6,406 bases of DNA from Ignatzschineria sp. (GCA_030151245.1 JASLEF010000134.1:1-6406); one strand, 5' to 3'. Shown: positions 1 through 6,211, numbered from the stretch's first letter. Translations and numbers: made by a program. The notes: generated by a model not told the origin, from the letters alone.

Positions 1-137
1 TTGGTCTTACATTTCCATTCATGGGGTATCAAGACGTAATGCAATTAACGATCGCAGAGTTGTTATTGTGGCACTTTAAAGCAGTAGAACACAACGACAG
101 AATCAACGAAGAACGCAATAAACTAAGACAGAAATAG
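1..137 (+). CDS. GpE-like tail assembly protein, 3' end (probable frameshift product)
   Basis: This is a partial open frame entering from the left edge and stopping at TAG 135-137. It reads G-L-T-F-P-F-M-G-Y-Q-D-V-M, then an amphipathic stretch containing ELLLWH, then a charged tail rich in E, N, R and K. In P2-like phages the gene just before the tape measure is E, and a -1 frameshift yields E+E'. These proteins act as tail assembly chaperones that bind the tape measure during tail-tube polymerisation. The position directly upstream of the tape measure gene and the short LxxxELLxWH-type motif fit the E' portion. No ribosome binding site is visible before the internal ATG at 21, which agrees with expression by frameshift from an upstream frame outside the window. 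The alternative is an independent small tail protein starting further left. Identity rests mainly on context. Confidence 0.55.
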   Translation, partial: GLTFPFMGYQDVMQLTIAELLLWHFKAVEHNDRINEERNKLRQK

Positions 138-171
138 AGAGCCACATTCACCAAGCCGGCTCTCTTTTTTT
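136..171 (+). terminator. Terminator-like hairpin between GpE' and tape measure
   Basis: A perfect 8-bp stem, AGAGAGCC (136-143) paired with GGCTCTCT (158-165), encloses a 14-nt loop and is followed by an unbroken T run (165-171). This is the form of a rho-independent terminator. It begins inside the TAG stop of the upstream frame, and its T run ends one base before the tape measure Shine-Dalgarno (about 172-177). Sitting inside a late tail operon, it may act as a partial terminator or attenuator, or as an mRNA processing or stability element, rather than a full stop. Confidence 0.8.
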
Positions 172-182
172 AGGTGGAAAAT

Positions 183-2624
183 ATGGCAAACAATTTAGAA
201 TTAAAAGTCGTACTCACTGCAATCGACAAGATGACAGCGCCAATCCGCGGTATTCAGAAGCAAATGGGCGTAACTAAAAGCGCTTATCAGAAAGATATGG
301 GGCAATTAAATAGCGTTCTAGATGCGACTAAAAATGCATTGAAAGATGTGCAGAAAGAACAGAAGCGACTAGAATCTGTCGGTAAACCTGTCTCAAGAGA
401 GCTTATACAAGCAGAGCAAGAGCTTTTGAAGCAGATCAACAATACGAATGCAGCAATTGACGTTCGTAAAACAAAGATGAATGAAGAGATGGCAATCATT
501 CATAAACGTCAGGCTGCTTTATCGCGCGGGAAAGATCAATTTCGTTCAGGTGCTATCAAAGTAGCAACGGCCACTGGATTAACGTACGCCGGCGCAAAGT
601 TCATGCAGCCTGGTTTTGATTTCGATGAGCAGATGAGTAAAGTGCAAGCGCTTACACGTCTCGACAAGAATGATCCGATGTTTGCGAAATTGCGTGAGCA
701 AGCGCAGCATTTAGGGGCAACAACTTGGGCAAGTGCGACACAAGCGGCAGATGCACAGGCATTCTATGCGATGGCCGGTTTTGATCCGCAAGCGATTATG
801 GATGCATTACCTGCGACATTAGATTTAGCAAAAGCAGGTGGCGTAGACGTAGGAAGAGCGGCGGATATTGGTTCTAATATTCTTTCGGCCTTTGGGCTTG
901 AACCAACAGAGATGGACAAAGTTGGGGATATTCTCGTAAGCGTATTTACTCGTACCAATACAAGTATCGAGATGCTTGGTGAAACGATGAAATATGTCGG
1001 CCCTGTTGCTCGTGAGTTGAAGATTCCGCTTGAAGAAGCTACTGCGATGGCCGGGATTTTGGGTAACGTCGGTATTCAAGGATCTCAAGCAGGTACAGCG
1101 ATGCGAGCATTACAATCACGCTTAGCAGCACCGCCATCTGCTGCTAAAAAAGCGCTTAAAGAACTGAAAGTAAGCACAAAAGACGCTCTCGGCAACTTTA
1201 GAGCAATGCCTGATATCCTAGCAGATATCATGAAAGCAACTGAAGGAATGGGTAATGCGGATAAACTCGGCTATCTTAAAGCAATTGCTGGGGAAGAAGC
1301 AGGATCTGCTTTTGCTGCATTCTTAGATAAGAACAACTATCAAGATCTTCTCAACGTGATCGATGCTGCTTATAACGCTGAAGGTGAATCTGCCAAAGTT
1401 TCTAAAACTATGAGTGACAATCTCAAAGGAGACTGGACTGGTTTAATGTCTGCGATTGAATCTGTGCAGATCGCAGTATCAACACTCGACGGTGGTGGTT
1501 TACGAAGCTTAATTCAATCAATTACAAAGATTGTTCAAGCAACGAGTGCCTGGATTAAAGAGAACCCAGAGCTTTCAAAATGGATCTTCAATATCGGTGC
1601 CGGCGTTATTGCAGCAACTGCGGCGATTGGATCACTCACTATGGCGGTGGGCTTATTCAATATGTTTGTATTAGCGAATCCTATCGTACTCGTTATCAGC
1701 GCTATTATCGCAGCTATTGGTGCATTAATTTACTTTAAAGATGAGATCTGGGATTTCTTTAAATCTTTCGCAGATGCGCCAGGTAAACATATTGCTAAAG
1801 CCATTGGCTTTGTCTCTAATCTCTACAAAAAAATTAAATCATTTCTCACAGAGATCCCTTACCTAGGACCTGTTTTTAAGATTGCATTTTCGATCGGTGA
1901 ATTTTATGTAAAAGCGCTGAAATGGGCGATTGATAAAGTTGTTAATGTTATTGAATTCATGATTAATATGGGTGCTAAAATCGTTAACTTCTTCAAAGCA
2001 TTTGCAGATGCACCGGGCGAATATGTCAACAAAGCGATCGATCTGATTAAAAATCTGTATCACAATATTCGTGAATTTCTTACAGAACTACCCGTCATCG
2101 GACCTGCATTTAAAGTCGCATTTACAGTTGCTGAAACTGCTGTAAGCCTTTTCATGAAAGGTTTCAACCTACTCATGGGGGGCGTTAAATGGCTTTGGGA
2201 TTCACTTGAACCGGTTCGCAAAGCATTTGTTGCTGTCTTTGAGTTTTTAAAGCCCGTGATTCAACCGATCATCGATATGATTCTCTGGATCGTAGAGTTA
2301 TTCGATGATTTGATCATTAAGTTTGATGAGCTCTTCTCTTTTGAAGCCCCGCAATGGATGAAAGATGCCGGCAATTGGGTCGGCGATGCATGGGGAGGTA
2401 TTAAAGATGGATGGAATGGTTTATGGGAAGATGAACCGAATAATAATGCAATGATTGTCTCAGGCGCAGCACTCACACCAGCGCAAGCAGTGAGTAATAA
2501 CGATAACCGAACAAATAATCTCACAATCAATGTTGAGACAAAATCAAACGCATCGGCAGCGGTCATTGCAACTGAAACAGTTAACGCAATTCAGAGTAGC
2601 GGCTTAATAGGAGATCTACGATGA
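183..2624 (+). CDS. Phage tail tape measure protein (TP901 core family)
   Basis: This 813-residue protein sets tail length and is packed inside the tail tube of the myovirus. ATG 183 is preferred over the in-frame GTG 174 because AGGTGG at 172-177 is a good ribosome binding site for 183 and would overlap the GTG. Residues about 30-115 are charged and heptad-like (probable coiled coil). Residues about 150-375 match the TP901 minor tail/tape measure core, with G-A-T-T-W-A-S at 178-184, an A-M-A-G-F segment just after it, and G-E-E-A-G-S-A-F near 370. Residues about 467-519 form a long hydrophobic stretch (alanine, isoleucine and glycine rich) typical of tape measures. Residues 524-659 contain two copies of a 78-residue unit. 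The C-terminus is polar and Asn-rich. The end overlaps gpU by ATGA. Confidence 0.95.
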   Translation: MANNLELKVVLTAIDKMTAPIRGIQKQMGVTKSAYQKDMGQLNSVLDATKNALKDVQKEQKRLESVGKPVSRELIQAEQELLKQINNTNAAIDVRKTKMNEEMAIIHKRQAALSRGKDQFRSGAIKVATATGLTYAGAKFMQPGFDFDEQMSKVQALTRLDKNDPMFAKLREQAQHLGATTWASATQAADAQAFYAMAGFDPQAIMDALPATLDLAKAGGVDVGRAADIGSNILSAFGLEPTEMDKVGDILVSVFTRTNTSIEMLGETMKYVGPVARELKIPLEEATAMAGILGNVGIQGSQAGTAMRALQSRLAAPPSAAKKALKELKVSTKDALGNFRAMPDILADIMKATEGMGNADKLGYLKAIAGEEAGSAFAAFLDKNNYQDLLNVIDAAYNAEGESAKVSKTMSDNLKGDWTGLMSAIESVQIAVSTLDGGGLRSLIQSITKIVQATSAWIKENPELSKWIFNIGAGVIAATAAIGSLTMAVGLFNMFVLANPIVLVISAIIAAIGALIYFKDEIWDFFKSFADAPGKHIAKAIGFVSNLYKKIKSFLTEIPYLGPVFKIAFSIGEFYVKALKWAIDKVVNVIEFMINMGAKIVNFFKAFADAPGEYVNKAIDLIKNLYHNIREFLTELPVIGPAFKVAFTVAETAVSLFMKGFNLLMGGVKWLWDSLEPVRKAFVAVFEFLKPVIQPIIDMILWIVELFDDLIIKFDELFSFEAPQWMKDAGNWVGDAWGGIKDGWNGLWEDEPNNNAMIVSGAALTPAQAVSNNDNRTNNLTINVETKSNASAAVIATETVNAIQSSGLIGDLR
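1752..2219 (+). repeat. Two-copy 78-codon imperfect tandem repeat in tape measure gene
   Basis: Two adjacent 234-bp units (1752-1985 and 1986-2219) encode related segments at residues 524-601 and 602-679. Conserved landmarks recur exactly 78 residues apart: FFK-S/A-FADAPG, then NLY, then FLTE-I/L-P, then GP-V/A-FK-I/V-AF. Similarity is strong over about 57 residues and weak over the rest. The DNA copies differ at many synonymous positions, so the duplication is old. Because tape measure length sets tail length, such a unit could have lengthened the tail; this is inference. Confidence 0.85.
2608..2620 (+). promoter_or_regulatory. Ribosome binding site for gpU inside tape measure 3' end
   Basis: TAGGAGA (2608-2614) lies six bases before ATG 2621, within the last codons of the tape measure gene. 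It fixes the gpU start and, with the ATGA overlap at 2621-2624, supports coupled translation. Confidence 0.8.
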
Positions 2625-3052
2625 CACAATTAATCTGGGGCTTTGTGCTCTTTCGCTCTAATTCATTAATTTATAGCGAGCTGAATAAAACATCCAACTA
2701 TCGACATGTGCAAAATGAACGTATTGGCCGACGTGCTAGTAACCAATTTATCGGGGTTGGCGATGAAACAATCGTCATCCCTGGTAAACTCGCACCTATT
2801 GTAACGGGTGGGCGAACAACACTGCAACTCTTACGAGCGCAAGCAGATATGGGCTTGCCCTTCCCTTTAATCGAAGGAAACGGTTTAGCGCATGGATTCT
2901 ATGTGCTTACAGATTTAGAAGAAGGTGGTAAATATCATTTAGCAGATGGCCGACCAAAGATCATTGATTACACTGCAACATTCAAACGAGTGGGCGATGA
3001 TAAGATCGACTACTCACAGATTGCGCAAGGAATGGCGGGGTTACTATCATGA
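2621..3052 (+). CDS. U: P2 GpU-family tail protein
   Basis: This 143-residue protein belongs to the P2 gpU family, a structural protein needed to build a functional contractile tail. It resembles P2 gpU as remembered along its whole length: the N-terminal W/L-G-x-F-V motif, an S-N/D-Y-R motif near residues 25-28, then F-I-G-V-G-D-E-T at 43-50 followed by I-P-G-x-L-x-P and T-G-G. P-L-I-E-G-N-G lies at 82-88, and a segment near 113-124 with I-D-Y-T-x-T-F-K-R-V corresponds to the family's I-D-F-x-L-x-L-K-R-V. The length is close to the P2 protein. It overlaps the tape measure (upstream) and gpD (downstream) by ATGA each, forming the T-U-D order but without the gpX gene that P2 has between U and D. 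It is expressed as part of the late tail operon. Confidence 0.93.
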   Translation: MTQLIWGFVLFRSNSLIYSELNKTSNYRHVQNERIGRRASNQFIGVGDETIVIPGKLAPIVTGGRTTLQLLRAQADMGLPFPLIEGNGLAHGFYVLTDLEEGGKYHLADGRPKIIDYTATFKRVGDDKIDYSQIAQGMAGLLS

Positions 3053-4071
3053 TAAAAGATGCTTTTGAGATGTTTGATAATCGGCCCAATTACTTCATCA
3101 CGATCAATAATGCCTCTGCCCCATTTCTTAATAACCATATTATGAGTATCCAACTCACTGAAAATCGGGGATTTGATGCCGATACTTTGCAAATTACAGT
3201 TGATGATTCTGCCGGCAATATTATGTTGCCGGATCGCAATGCGGAAATTCATTTGCAATTAGGATTTGGAATGAACTTGGTGGATAAGGGTAAATTCATC
3301 GTTGATGCAGTGGCTCACTCTGGCCCACCTGATGTCATTACAATTGGCGCACATTCTGCGGACTTTAAGAAGGAGTTTGTTGAGCGTAAAAGCGCACTCT
3401 ATGAAGCAATGACGCTTGAAAAACTGATCGAAACAATCGCCGGGAAATATGGCTATGATTATGCGGTAGCGGATAAGCTCAAATCAATTCAGATCAAAGC
3501 AAAACAGCAAGCAGATGAGTCTGATGCGAATCTTCTCACACGTCTTGCTGAAGAGTATGACGCAGTGGCCACCATTAAAATGGGAAAGCTCTTATTCTTA
3601 GAACGAGGAACCGGCAAGACAGCCAGCGGACAACAAATGCCGGTGATTCATCACGATCGATCGGACGGGGATCAACATAACTATGCGATCAATGACCGTG
3701 ATCAGTATACCGGTGTTGAAGCACGCTACTTGCAACAAGGTAAAGCCAAGCGCAAGATTGTGAAGATTGGAGAAGATGGTAGACGGCATCGATTACGCAC
3801 GATCTTTGAGAATAAAGAAGCGGCTATTATTGCAGCTGAAAAAGAGCTACAACGTATTAAACGAAACAGCGCAAACATCAGAGTAAAGTTCGCCAGGGGT
3901 AAGCCGGAACTCACAGCAGAGAGCCCGCTAAAACTCACAGGATTTAAATCAGATATCGAAAAACTTAACTGGGTAGTCATTACAGCAACGCATTCTCTCA
4001 CTGCAAGCAATGGATTAATCACTGAGCTACAAGCAGAAGTAATGCATCTCGAAGAGAGTGATAATAAGTAG
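3049..4071 (+). CDS. D: Phage late control gene D protein (baseplate hub/tail protein gpD)
   Basis: This 340-residue protein belongs to the P2 gpD family. Despite the historic name 'late control', it is a tail protein related to the T4 gp27-like hub proteins at the base of contractile tails. Family landmarks visible here are L-T-E-N-R-G-F-D-A-D at 37-46, G-K-F-I-V-D at 81-86, P-P-D-V-I-T-I at 93-99 with S-A-D-F at 103-106, E-S-D-A-N-L-L-T-R-L-A-E at 157-168, K-M-G-K-L-L-F-L at 177-184, S-D-G-D at 205-208, and Y-T-G-V near 220. P2 gpD is about 387 residues as remembered. The difference is mostly a lysine-rich linker that is reduced here to residues about 229-248. It starts within the gpU stop (ATGA), so translation is coupled. 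It is the last tail gene, and the AT-rich junction follows. Confidence 0.95.
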   Translation: MIKDAFEMFDNRPNYFITINNASAPFLNNHIMSIQLTENRGFDADTLQITVDDSAGNIMLPDRNAEIHLQLGFGMNLVDKGKFIVDAVAHSGPPDVITIGAHSADFKKEFVERKSALYEAMTLEKLIETIAGKYGYDYAVADKLKSIQIKAKQQADESDANLLTRLAEEYDAVATIKMGKLLFLERGTGKTASGQQMPVIHHDRSDGDQHNYAINDRDQYTGVEARYLQQGKAKRKIVKIGEDGRRHRLRTIFENKEAAIIAAEKELQRIKRNSANIRVKFARGKPELTAESPLKLTGFKSDIEKLNWVVITATHSLTASNGLITELQAEVMHLEESDNK

Positions 4072-4172
4072 CTTAATGTCAAGTTTTTATTTTTCAAAAA
4101 ATCTAATGAATATACCAAAAGTCTCTTAAATACTGGCGTAATCAACCCCATCAAAACATAAATAAAAATTTG

Positions 4173-4197
4173 CATATCCCATCCATTTATGGGTATG
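4173..4197. repeat. Imperfect inverted repeat (hairpin or operator)
   Basis: CATATCCCAT (4173-4182) and ATGGGTATG (4189-4197) pair around a 6-nt loop, with one bulged T. No T run follows, so it is not a canonical terminator. It abuts the -35-like TTGACG at 4198, a position where a regulator binding as a dimer could act on the promoter. Function is inferred from position only. Confidence 0.45.
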
Positions 4198-4226
4198 TTG
4201 ACGTAGAGTCACTAGATGCGTAGGAT
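4198..4226 (+). promoter_or_regulatory. Candidate sigma70 promoter for the cargo transcript
   Basis: TTGACG (4198-4203, 5 of 6 to consensus) is followed by a 17-bp spacer and TAGGAT (4221-4226, 4 of 6). It reads toward the small ORF and the DUF4760-like gene, giving a predicted leader of about 80 nt before ATG 4310. It could let this cargo gene be expressed independently of late tail transcription. Confidence 0.5.
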
Positions 4227-4295
4227 TAAATACAAGAAAAGTCCTTATATAGGATTTTAATATGAGCTCTATTTAGAGACTTATGTTTATAAAGT

Positions 4296-4309
4296 AAAAG
4301 GAGCATATA
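4296..4309 (+). promoter_or_regulatory. Strong ribosome binding site of the 20-codon ORF
   Basis: AAAAGGAG (4296-4303) lies six bases before ATG 4310. It is among the best Shine-Dalgarno matches in the window and is the only good one upstream of the DUF4760-like gene, whose own ATG has none. It therefore decides that translation starts at 4310. Confidence 0.75.
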
Positions 4310-4372
4310 ATGAAAAGCTTAATGAACTTAAATAATAAATTATTAGCAAGAGATGACTATAACGGGTTTTAG
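4310..4372 (+). CDS. 20-residue small ORF / leader peptide, in frame with the next gene
   Basis: ATG 4310 opens 20 codons ending at TAG 4370-4372, and the next three bases are the ATG of the DUF4760-like gene in the same frame. The peptide starts M-K-S-L-M-N-L and ends D-D-Y-N-G-F, with no recognisable motif. The strong ribosome binding site at 4296-4303 serves this start, so ribosomes finishing here could reinitiate at 4373. It may be a leader peptide controlling the downstream gene, or the N-terminus of a longer protein cut by an amber codon. The downstream protein starts with its own membrane helix, so a leader is the simpler reading. Confidence 0.5.
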   Translation: MKSLMNLNNKLLARDDYNGF

Positions 4373-4885
4373 ATGGATGGATCTTTTTCTTTTTGGGAAT
4401 ATATAAAAGAGTACCAAGTTATAATATCAAGCACTCTTGCAATATTGAGTGCTTTTTACATTGTAAGCGGTAATAGAAAAACTGCGGCAATGACTAATGC
4501 AACAAATGTAATTCGAGAAATTAGCCAAGATGAACTGCTACAAGAAGGCTTAAAAGTCATTCGTGACTGGAATAAAACCAAAAGTGGAACATCAATATCT
4601 TGCCTCTCAAATGGTAGTGATCAGGAGGAAGATAAAAAAAATCGCTCAGCAATTTTTCATGTCCTGAATCAGTATGAGAAAATCGCTGTCGGAGTACATA
4701 ATGGTATTTATAGTGAGAAAATAATCAAAGAGAGTAGTTGTGGAACTATAGTTCATATGGTTTCAGTCGTACAACCTCTGATTGACGCATGTAGAAACGA
4801 CAGTAATCGGCATACCATATGGCAAGAAATAGAATGCCTTGCAAAGAGATGGAAAAAGAAACCTCTTAAAACTCGAAAAAATTAA
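4373..4885 (+). CDS. DUF4760-like small membrane protein (prophage cargo)
   Basis: This is a 170-residue protein of unknown function. A probable transmembrane helix spans residues about 14-33 (Y-Q-V-I-I-S-S through V-S-G). A soluble, mostly helical domain follows, then a very basic C-terminal tail (K-R-W-K-K-K-P at 158-164). The segment L-N-Q-Y-E-K-I-A-V-G-V-H-N-G-I-Y at 98-113 and the later P-L-I-D-A-C-R resemble the DUF4760 pattern of a Y-E-x-I-A-x-G-V motif followed by a helix with R, as remembered; this match could not be tested. ATG 4373 lacks its own ribosome binding site and is probably reached by reinitiation after the 20-codon ORF. It lies between the last tail gene and a shared terminator and is AT-rich, typical of accessory cargo. 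Confidence 0.6.
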   Translation: MDGSFSFWEYIKEYQVIISSTLAILSAFYIVSGNRKTAAMTNATNVIREISQDELLQEGLKVIRDWNKTKSGTSISCLSNGSDQEEDKKNRSAIFHVLNQYEKIAVGVHNGIYSEKIIKESSCGTIVHMVSVVQPLIDACRNDSNRHTIWQEIECLAKRWKKKPLKTRKN

Positions 4886-4899
4886 AAATAATTAAAAAC

Positions 4900-4922
4900 A
4901 GCCCCAATTATGGGGCTTTTTT
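4900..4922. terminator. Bidirectional rho-independent terminator
   Basis: AGCCCC (4900-4905) pairs with GGGGCT (4912-4917) around the 6-nt loop AATTAT. T bases follow on the + strand (4917-4922) and an A-rich run precedes (4893-4898), giving a T-rich tail on the - strand too. It lies between convergent genes (stops at 4885 and 4943) and can end both transcripts. Confidence 0.88.
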
Positions 4923-4942
4923 ATTGCATGTTACTTAAGCAT

Positions 4943-5275
4943 TTACTTACAAACTTCTAATCCCTCATTAATCCAAAATGATAATGACTTTTTAAGTCCG
5001 GTCTCTGGATCTTCTAACCATATAGGAGAGATATCCGCATGCGCCATATTACTATCAGCATGTGCTTTACCAGGGCCATTGAGTGCGTACCATTGATCTT
5101 TCTCAAACTCCACAACATAAAGCTGAGATCCATTTAAACACCAGATCGCAACCTCATCAACAGTAAACGCCCACTGATCAGGATAATCGCTCTGCTCAAA
5201 TGTTTTGGCCGGTACTGCGTAAGAGATCGTCGCTACTGAAAGCAATAAAAACAAGGAAATGAATATCTTTTTCAT
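4943..5275 (-). CDS. Secreted DUF2511-like (YebY-type) protein
   Basis: This is a 110-residue protein with a clear Sec signal peptide: M-K-K, a hydrophobic core at residues 4-16, and probable cleavage after S-Y-A at residue 20. The mature part of about 90 residues is predicted periplasmic. Its pattern resembles the DUF2511 family (E. coli YebY): W-A-F-T-V-D-E-V at 35-42, a Cys at 46 before L-N-G-S-Q-L-Y, Y-A-L-N-G near 63-67, P-I-W-L-E-D-P at 84-90, K-S-L-S-F at 96-100, and a terminal Cys at 109 that could pair with Cys46. The biochemical role of the family is not known to me. AGAGGT (about 5280-5285, read on the - strand) is the ribosome binding site. It is the last gene of the repressor operon, 17 bp after the WYL/BRCT-like gene, and ends at a terminator. 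Confidence 0.72.
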   Translation of the reverse strand: MKKIFISLFLLLSVATISYAVPAKTFEQSDYPDQWAFTVDEVAIWCLNGSQLYVVEFEKDQWYALNGPGKAHADSNMAHADISPIWLEDPETGLKKSLSFWINEGLEVCK

Positions 5276-5292
5276 ATTTACCTCTAATCTAA

Positions 5293-6207
5293 CTATGACT
5301 GAACTTCACCAGTCTCTAAAAAATGATGTAGGTTTTCAGGCTCAATAAAAGCACAGCCATACTGCTCTGCTCTTGCCTGCTGTGCCGGCGTTAACTCTTT
5401 ATTAGCTACTATAATAGCTGTATTATTTGTTACCGTTTTTAAAGCTCTGTAATTGTAAATAGAGCCTTTCAATTTATGCTGTTCAAACTCATCTTCAGGA
5501 AATCCAAGAAAACTGATTGAGATTAACTCCCTATCATAATGAGGGTTAACCTTAAAATTCTCTATCCTTTCTCTACTATCTTTATAATAAGTCTGGATTC
5601 TATCTTCTCTAAAGGTTCGCATTCCATTGGCTAACTTACAGATACCTTTTAAATAAGGATCATCATAGCTTTGCAATAAAACAACACGATCTTTGATTTC
5701 ACCATCGCTATTCTTATATTTAAAAAAGACCTCATTAGGATTGCTTTCATCCCATCTTTTATGGTTTTTATCTACAGAATTTGCAGATTGATACGCTTCA
5801 AGATCTTCTAATTCTCTTTCTGTAAGAATATTTGGATCTGGCTTTAGGCTTTCATATATCTTTTCTGTACCTTCTAAGAATCCTAATATGTCCTCAATAA
5901 CATAAAAATCCACTTCCTGGCTATTCAGATCATACCCTTCTAAAAGATATTCAGATCGATAATGCCCGATAATTTCTTTGCGAGTAGGACCATCAGGTCC
6001 TAAGTACGTGAAAACTATTTTATTGGGTGGAACAAACACCTCGCCCTCAACCTGATTTGATTCATTGCCATATCCGCTCCGAATCCGATGCTGTTCAATC
6101 GCCCTTTTGACTTTCTTATCAGATCTTTTTCGAAAAAACCGAATCACAAAATAAAATGGCGCAACAACTATTGCCAAAGCAATCAATGATTCAATTGCTT
6201 CCTTCAT
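5293..6207 (-). CDS. Membrane-anchored protein with two WYL-like modules and a BRCT-like C-terminus
   Basis: This 304-residue protein has an N-terminal transmembrane helix (about 7-25) followed by a basic patch (R-K-R-S-D-K-K-V-K-R), placing the rest in the cytoplasm. Residues 63-112 and 158-208 look like related beta-rich modules of the WYL type. Each begins F-x-Y with a D-G turn, then an R/K-containing strand and a Y-L-x-G motif. The second ends G-M-R-T-F-R-E-D-R-I, matching the WYL R-T-F-R-x-D-R-I signature. Residues 227-301 resemble a BRCT fold: S-F-L-G-F, then V-T-N-N-T-A-I-I-V-A-N, Q-A-R-A-E-Q-Y-G, and F-I-E-P-E-N-L-x-x-F-L. WYL domains sense ligands or nucleic acids and BRCT domains bind phosphopeptides or DNA ends. 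The strong AAGGAGGA site at 6212-6219 and 18-bp spacing tie it to the upstream repressor. Domain calls are by eye. Confidence 0.6.
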   Translation of the reverse strand: MKEAIESLIALAIVVAPFYFVIRFFRKRSDKKVKRAIEQHRIRSGYGNESNQVEGEVFVPPNKIVFTYLGPDGPTRKEIIGHYRSEYLLEGYDLNSQEVDFYVIEDILGFLEGTEKIYESLKPDPNILTERELEDLEAYQSANSVDKNHKRWDESNPNEVFFKYKNSDGEIKDRVVLLQSYDDPYLKGICKLANGMRTFREDRIQTYYKDSRERIENFKVNPHYDRELISISFLGFPEDEFEQHKLKGSIYNYRALKTVTNNTAIIVANKELTPAQQARAEQYGCAFIEPENLHHFLETGEVQS

Positions 6208-6211
6208 TCAA

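Larger units (their letters stand above)
4072..4309. other. AT-rich non-coding junction between tail genes and cargo
   Basis: This 238-bp stretch has no supportable gene on either strand. Hand count over 4081-4320 gives about 28% GC, clearly below the tail genes (sampled segments 47-50%). It contains a hairpin at 4173-4197 and a promoter-like pair at 4198-4226. A weak inverted repeat TCCT/AGGA lies around 4242-4254, and a GAGCTC palindrome at 4264-4269. In P2 the ogr gene and attP lie after D, but no ogr-like zinc-finger ORF is present here. No attachment core could be recognised. Confidence 0.7.

Noticed and set aside
174..182. GTG at 174 as the tape measure start (three extra residues)
   Set aside because: The GTG lies within the AGGTGG ribosome binding site itself. 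ATG 183 is at proper spacing and yields the usual M-A-x-N-L-type beginning.
2261..2566. 101-codon - strand open frame within the tape measure gene, and similar antisense frames at 287-499, 764-1088, 1863-2063 and 3010-3258
   Set aside because: All lie opposite strongly supported coding sequence, have no ribosome binding site, and translate to Ser/Cys/Ile-rich sequence typical of shadow frames.
4077..4082. TTGACA on the - strand as a promoter reading into gpD antisense
   Set aside because: No -10-like hexamer occurs at 16-18 bp spacing.
4080..4110. T-rich and A-rich runs after the gpD stop as a terminator
   Set aside because: No GC-containing stem precedes the T run; pairing would be A/T only and weak.
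4105..4160. Possible phage attachment core or tRNA 3' end in the junction
   Set aside because: No tRNA arm pairing and no direct repeat partner inside the window; nothing supports a specific att site.
3726..4175. 149-codon open frame on the - strand opposite the end of gpD and extending into the junction
   Set aside because: It is antisense to the well-supported gpD gene. It has a low-complexity Leu/Ser-rich translation, no good ribosome binding site and no recognisable domain.
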